A stretch of 19,386 bases of DNA from JAFDZV01 sp966128725 (lineage in GTDB: Bacteria > Bacteroidota > Ignavibacteria > OLB7), in the NCBI GenBank assembly GCA_966128725.1, contig CBHYLN010000096.1, positions 1 through 19,386 on the forward strand. The letters are read 5' to 3'. The position numbers and the translations under genes are program-made. Positions 16,247-19,386 of the stretch are shown piece by piece. The notes beneath the pieces are model-generated. The model saw nothing but the letters and a program-made list of their open reading frames with translations. It searched no databases and was not told the DNA's origin. Numbering within the stretch: position 1 is the first letter of the stretch; each line of letters begins with the position of its first letter.

Positions 16247-17248
16247 TCAGGTGTGCACGTCGGGTTCGGCATCCGGCAGTGCGCCGGCAGGGCCCTTCCC
16301 CGGCTCGGCGGCAACGCCAGCATCGCCTTCGCCGGACTCCTCCGGCTTCGCCGGCCATACCAGCGAGGCCACAACGGCGATGGTCAGCATCAGCGCCACC
16401 ACCCCCAGCGACACGAAGTTGTTGATGTGGAGCACGTCCTCGAGCACCATCTTCGTGCCGATGAACGCAAGCACCGACGCCAGGCCGTATTTCAGCAGGT
16501 GGAACTTGTCCACTACGTTCGCCAGCAGGAAATACAGCGAACGCAGGCCCAGGATTGCCAGAATGTTGGAGGTATAGATAATGAACGGCTCGCGCGTGAC
16601 GGCGAACGTGGCGGGGATGGAGTCGAGCGCGAACACCAGATCGGTGCTTTCGATCAACGCCAGCACAACCAGCATCGGCGTGGCCATCAGCCTGGCATTC
16701 TCACGGATAAAGAAATGCTGGCCGTGATAGACATTGGTTACAGGGAACCAGCGGCGCACCAGCTTGATCACCGGGTTGGCCTCAACCTCGATGTTGCTCT
16801 CCTTTTCAAAGGCCATCCGGACGCCGGTGTAAATCAGGAACGCCCCGAACACGTAGAGCACCCAGTGGAATTCACTGATCAGCAACGAGCCGAAGTAGAT
16901 CAGCACGGCGCGCATGATAAGCGCTCCGATAATGCCCCAGAACAGGATACGGTGTTGATACCGCGCTGGAACGCTGAAGTAGCCGAAGATCAGCACGAAC
17001 ACGAAGAGGTTGTCCACCGACAACGACTTCTCGATCAGGTAGGCAGTGAAGAACTCCACGCCCGCCTGCGAACCGAAATTGAAGTACACGAAGACGTTGA
17101 AGAGCATGGCCAGGGAGATCCATACCACGCTCCAGATCGCTGCTTCCTTCGGCTTCACTTCGTGCGCGTCGCGATGGAAGATGCCGAGGTCCACCACCAG
17201 CAGAAACAGAACCACTGCGTTAAAACCAACCCACCACCATATGCTCAC
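16247..17248 (-). CDS. TerC/Alx family integral membrane protein
   Basis: A 333-residue protein of the TerC family, polytopic inner-membrane proteins related to tellurite resistance TerC and Alx; several members export or handle Mn2+. Acidic residues inside membrane segments are the family's mark: FLLVVDLGIFHR near the N-terminus, LIEKSLSVDNLFVFVLIF around residue 70, and LIESTDLVFALDSIPATFAV around 200. I count eight or nine hydrophobic segments. The last 35 residues are a hydrophilic, Glu/Gly/Pro-rich cytoplasmic or periplasmic tail. The start is a GTG with GGAGG four bases upstream (17253-17257). It is 57 bp downstream of hemE and may be read from the same transcript. There is no room for a yybP-ykoY manganese riboswitch, which precedes many terC genes, and I see none. 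Confidence 0.92.
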   Translation of the reverse strand: MSIWWWVGFNAVVLFLLVVDLGIFHRDAHEVKPKEAAIWSVVWISLAMLFNVFVYFNFGSQAGVEFFTAYLIEKSLSVDNLFVFVLIFGYFSVPARYQHRILFWGIIGALIMRAVLIYFGSLLISEFHWVLYVFGAFLIYTGVRMAFEKESNIEVEANPVIKLVRRWFPVTNVYHGQHFFIRENARLMATPMLVVLALIESTDLVFALDSIPATFAVTREPFIIYTSNILAILGLRSLYFLLANVVDKFHLLKYGLASVLAFIGTKMVLEDVLHINNFVSLGVVALMLTIAVVASLVWPAKPEESGEGDAGVAAEPGKGPAGALPDAEPDVHT

Positions 17249-17305
17249 GAGACCTCCGGGCTACTGCGTTGAGTGGGAACATGCGTCATCATGGCGCGGG
17301 CCAGG

Positions 17306-18349
17306 TCATGCCCCGCGATATTCCTTCGCTGCATTGATAAACGCGCGAGCGTTGTCCACAGGGGTGGTTGGGAGAATACCGTGCCCCAGATTCACTACAT
17401 AGGGTCGCGTTGCGGGCACCTTCGCCATCATGCGATGGGTCGCCTGGCGAATGGTATCTGGCGTTGTCATCAACACGGCCGGATCCAGGTTCCCCTGAAG
17501 CGCGAACGTGCCGGGGATTTCGCGCACCGCACGCGCGAGGTCGGTTCCCCAGTCGATGCCGAATCCCGATGCGCCCGTGTCGGCAAAGCCGTCGTACGAG
17601 CGCACGCCCTTCGGAAAATAGAGAAATGGGACATGCGGAGCAGCGGCACGCACCTCGGCCAGCACCTTTGCGGCATACGGCAAGCCAAAGGCATGGTACT
17701 CCTCCTCGGGCAGCAGGCCCGCCCAGGTATCGAACAACTGGAGCATGTTGGCACCGGCAGCGATCTGCCCAAGCAGGTAGGCGCTCAGCTCCTGTGCAAG
17801 CACGTCCAACAGCTCGTGTGCCTGGGTTGGGTGCACCAGAAGGAACTGCTTGAATGTGTCGAACGTCTTCGAGCCATGCCCCTCAACCATATACGCGGCA
17901 ATCGTAAGCGGGGCGCCGGCAAACCCGATCACCGGCACACGGCCGGCCAGACGGCGCTTGGTTTCACTGATGGCGTCGAACACGTATTGCAGCTCGCCGG
18001 TAACACCGCGACGCAGCAACGCAACCGAGGCCGGATCGCGCAACGGCTCCGGGAACCGTGGCCCGCCCTTGCCCTCCTCCACAATCAGGTGCATGCCCAT
18101 CGCCTCCGGCACCACCAGAATGTCGCTGAAGATGATCGCGGCATCCACCCCGACAAGATCAACCGGCTGTACGGTGACCTCCGCCGCTAGGTCCGGGGTT
18201 TTACACAGCTCAAGGAACGTTGTGCGCGCCCGGATGGCCCGGTACTCGGGCAGGTAGCGGCCTGCCTGCCGCATCATCCAAACCGGACGGCGTTCGGTTG
18301 TTTCGCCGCGAAGCGTGCGCAGCAGGAGCGATTCGTGTTGGTCGTTCAT
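17306..18349 (-). CDS. hemE: Uroporphyrinogen decarboxylase
   Basis: A 347-residue HemE, which converts uroporphyrinogen III to coproporphyrinogen III by removing four carboxyl groups, in the cytoplasm. The N-terminal signature RPVWMMRQAGRYLPEYRAIR (21-40) holds the RQAGRY substrate-binding residues. AIIFSDILVVPEAMG supplies the conserved Asp76, and GFAGAPLTIAAYMVEG is the central family motif. The C-terminus NLGHGILPTTPVDNARAFI is the second signature, with the catalytic-site His. Length and motif order are those of a full, functional enzyme. The start is the ATG at 18349; a TTG three bases before would add one residue. The hemD gene lies 71 bases upstream on the same strand, so the two make consecutive enzymes of one pathway. 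Confidence 0.97.
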   Translation of the reverse strand: MNDQHESLLLRTLRGETTERRPVWMMRQAGRYLPEYRAIRARTTFLELCKTPDLAAEVTVQPVDLVGVDAAIIFSDILVVPEAMGMHLIVEEGKGGPRFPEPLRDPASVALLRRGVTGELQYVFDAISETKRRLAGRVPVIGFAGAPLTIAAYMVEGHGSKTFDTFKQFLLVHPTQAHELLDVLAQELSAYLLGQIAAGANMLQLFDTWAGLLPEEEYHAFGLPYAAKVLAEVRAAAPHVPFLYFPKGVRSYDGFADTGASGFGIDWGTDLARAVREIPGTFALQGNLDPAVLMTTPDTIRQATHRMMAKVPATRPYVVNLGHGILPTTPVDNARAFINAAKEYRGA

Positions 18350-18420
18350 CAATGGTCGGGCAAGAGGGAGTGCTGTCTCTGGATCGCCTGCCGTTCGAGC
18401 AAAACAAACGGCGGGTTCGG

Positions 18421-19149
18421 CTACGGCATCGCATGCGCAAGCATACGCGCCAGCAGCGCGGGGTCGGGATGTTCGGCTACCACCGGGCTTGCAACGCCGT
18501 GCGCGCGAAGCACGCCGGCCGTTGTTTCACCGATGGCCCCGAAGATAGCCCCGGAGGGGATTACCGGCGAAAGCCGGAAAAAGTTGTCCACCGCCGATGG
18601 CGAGAAGAACACTATGGCGACAGGCCTGGCATCGGCCGCCAGGGCGCCGGCAAGCCGCTCGCGTGCGCCATCCGGAAGCGCCGGGGAGTACAGCGGCAGC
18701 TCCACCACATCGATACCACGCGCCACCAGCGCATCCACCACGGCATCACGCCGGGCGGTGCTGCATGGATACAGCAGGGTGCGCACATCCTGGAAATCGT
18801 TGGTCAGCAACTGCTCACCGGATTCCGCAACGGCGGCAATCGGCACATCCGGATCGGATTCGGCCAGCAGCCGGGCGCTGCGACGGCCCACCACGTAGTA
18901 GGCGCGCGGCGTGTGCTCGCGGAATTCGGATTCGCGAAGATCGAGCCATAGATCTGTTGCAAACGCGCTGGTAAGCAGCACGGGTTCCCCGCCGGCCAGG
19001 CGCCGCACCTGCCGCGTTCCACAGGCATCGCCGGCGATCGGGCGCAGCTCCACCAGCGGCATATCGACCACCGCGAACCCCTGCGCACCGAACAGTGGCG
19101 CCATCCGGGCGTTATCCCGGGACGTGCGTGTAAGAATTACGGTTGGCAC
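18421..19149 (-). CDS. hemD: Uroporphyrinogen-III synthase
   Basis: About 242 residues, two-domain HemD, which closes hydroxymethylbilane with inversion of ring D to give uroporphyrinogen III. The N-terminal strand VILTRTSRDN is the typical beginning ('..LTR....'); FSPSAVDNFF and FGAIGETTAGVLRAHG are the recognisable C-terminal-domain segments, the latter being the family's 'IG..TA..L...G' motif. HemD is poorly conserved, so the position beside hemE adds weight. Start is uncertain: I prefer the GTG at 19149, which puts the first strand at residue 3; a TTG at 19206 would add 19 residues (RAVIVGVISGPWPHIFSDV) unlike the family. No ribosome binding site supports either. The upstream gene, hemC in many gene orders, is not visible before the window ends. 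Confidence 0.88.
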   Translation of the reverse strand: MPTVILTRTSRDNARMAPLFGAQGFAVVDMPLVELRPIAGDACGTRQVRRLAGGEPVLLTSAFATDLWLDLRESEFREHTPRAYYVVGRRSARLLAESDPDVPIAAVAESGEQLLTNDFQDVRTLLYPCSTARRDAVVDALVARGIDVVELPLYSPALPDGARERLAGALAADARPVAIVFFSPSAVDNFFRLSPVIPSGAIFGAIGETTAGVLRAHGVASPVVAEHPDPALLARMLAHAMP

Positions 19150-19206
19150 ATCGGAGAAAATGTGTGGCCAAGGGCCGCTGATCACCCCCACGATCACCGC
19201 GCGCAA

Positions 19207-19386
19207 TACTGGTAACGGCGGCGCGCCTGTGGGGGCCGATTGGGTAATCTACTCCGGCGCTTGCTTACCGCCATGCACCTGCCGCTGGCAAACACATCTT
19301 GCAACGCGGGCGTGGCAATGTTATTGCCGATATACACGCGCCACGGAACCACGCGGCCGCTAACAACGCGCGGCCGGGGCGCGCCC
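19207..19386. other. Unassigned sequence upstream of hemD
   Basis: About 180 bases to the window end. A minus-strand frame stays open from the edge to a TGA at 19194-19196, but the translation is Arg-rich and does not resemble HemC or any family I know. I therefore do not call it a gene. The hemD promoter may lie here; no clear boxes are seen. Confidence 0.4.

Noticed and set aside
16004..17272. 422-codon plus-strand frame antisense to terC
   Set aside because: His/Gln/Glu-rich translation that is the complement of hydrophobic membrane-segment codons; TerC motifs on the minus strand are unambiguous.
17249..17305. Possible yybP-ykoY-type manganese riboswitch before terC
   Set aside because: Only 57 bases are available between hemE and terC and no fitting stem-loops are seen.

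Overview
The window reads as a piece of a GC-rich chromosome from the Bacteroidota-Chlorobiota (FCB) group. Three signals point there: a DUF5686/carboxypeptidase-regulatory-like outer-membrane protein, a secreted CRTAC1-type repeat protein with what looks like a C-terminal type IX secretion (T9SS) sorting domain, and a TTTG-N21-TATATTTG promoter of the Bacteroidota kind in front of a marR gene. A lineage such as Candidatus Kapaibacteria would fit the high GC and the gene types, but that is a guess. Nearly every gene lies on the minus strand; the only plus-strand gene I accept is a short-chain dehydrogenase.

Layout from low to high coordinate. About 187-1146: a phosphotransferase of the APH/choline kinase fold. 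About 1352-1633: the in-frame C-terminal tail of a catalase with no catalytic body, a gene remnant. 1657-4785: a large envelope protein combining a zinc metallopeptidase (peptidase MA-like), a PD40 beta-propeller and a C-terminal outer-membrane barrel. 5026-5862 (+): an SDR oxidoreductase. 5878-8301: a DUF5686 outer-membrane protein. 8542-8976: a small secreted NTF2-like protein. 9111-9581: a MarR regulator bracketed by two identical 22-bp sites in opposite orientation, each with a perfect TTGCCTAGGCAA palindrome. 9715-12141: a two-gene unit of a small secreted protein and an FG-GAP/ASPIC protein. 12393-13145: an exported beta-carbonic anhydrase. 13251-15920: a six-heme cytochrome whose N-terminal part looks like cytochrome P460. 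16247-17248: a TerC membrane protein. 17306-18349 hemE and 18421-19149 hemD: two consecutive steps of tetrapyrrole synthesis.

How the parts may work together. The right third is centred on heme: hemD and hemE make the precursor uroporphyrinogen III and coproporphyrinogen III, and a six-heme exported cytochrome lies two genes downstream. The exported carbonic anhydrase follows the cytochrome by 105 bp. The marR block is a self-contained regulatory module that probably controls itself and the NTF2-like gene. The left part holds envelope proteins with no evident shared pathway. I saw no tRNA, rRNA, CRISPR array, transposase or phage gene.

The most unusual items are the P460-like/multiheme fusion, the duplicated marR operator, the catalase tail, a three-unit 16-bp tandem repeat upstream of the cytochrome, and a 19-bp sequence shared between that repeat and a long hairpin at 8437-8476.
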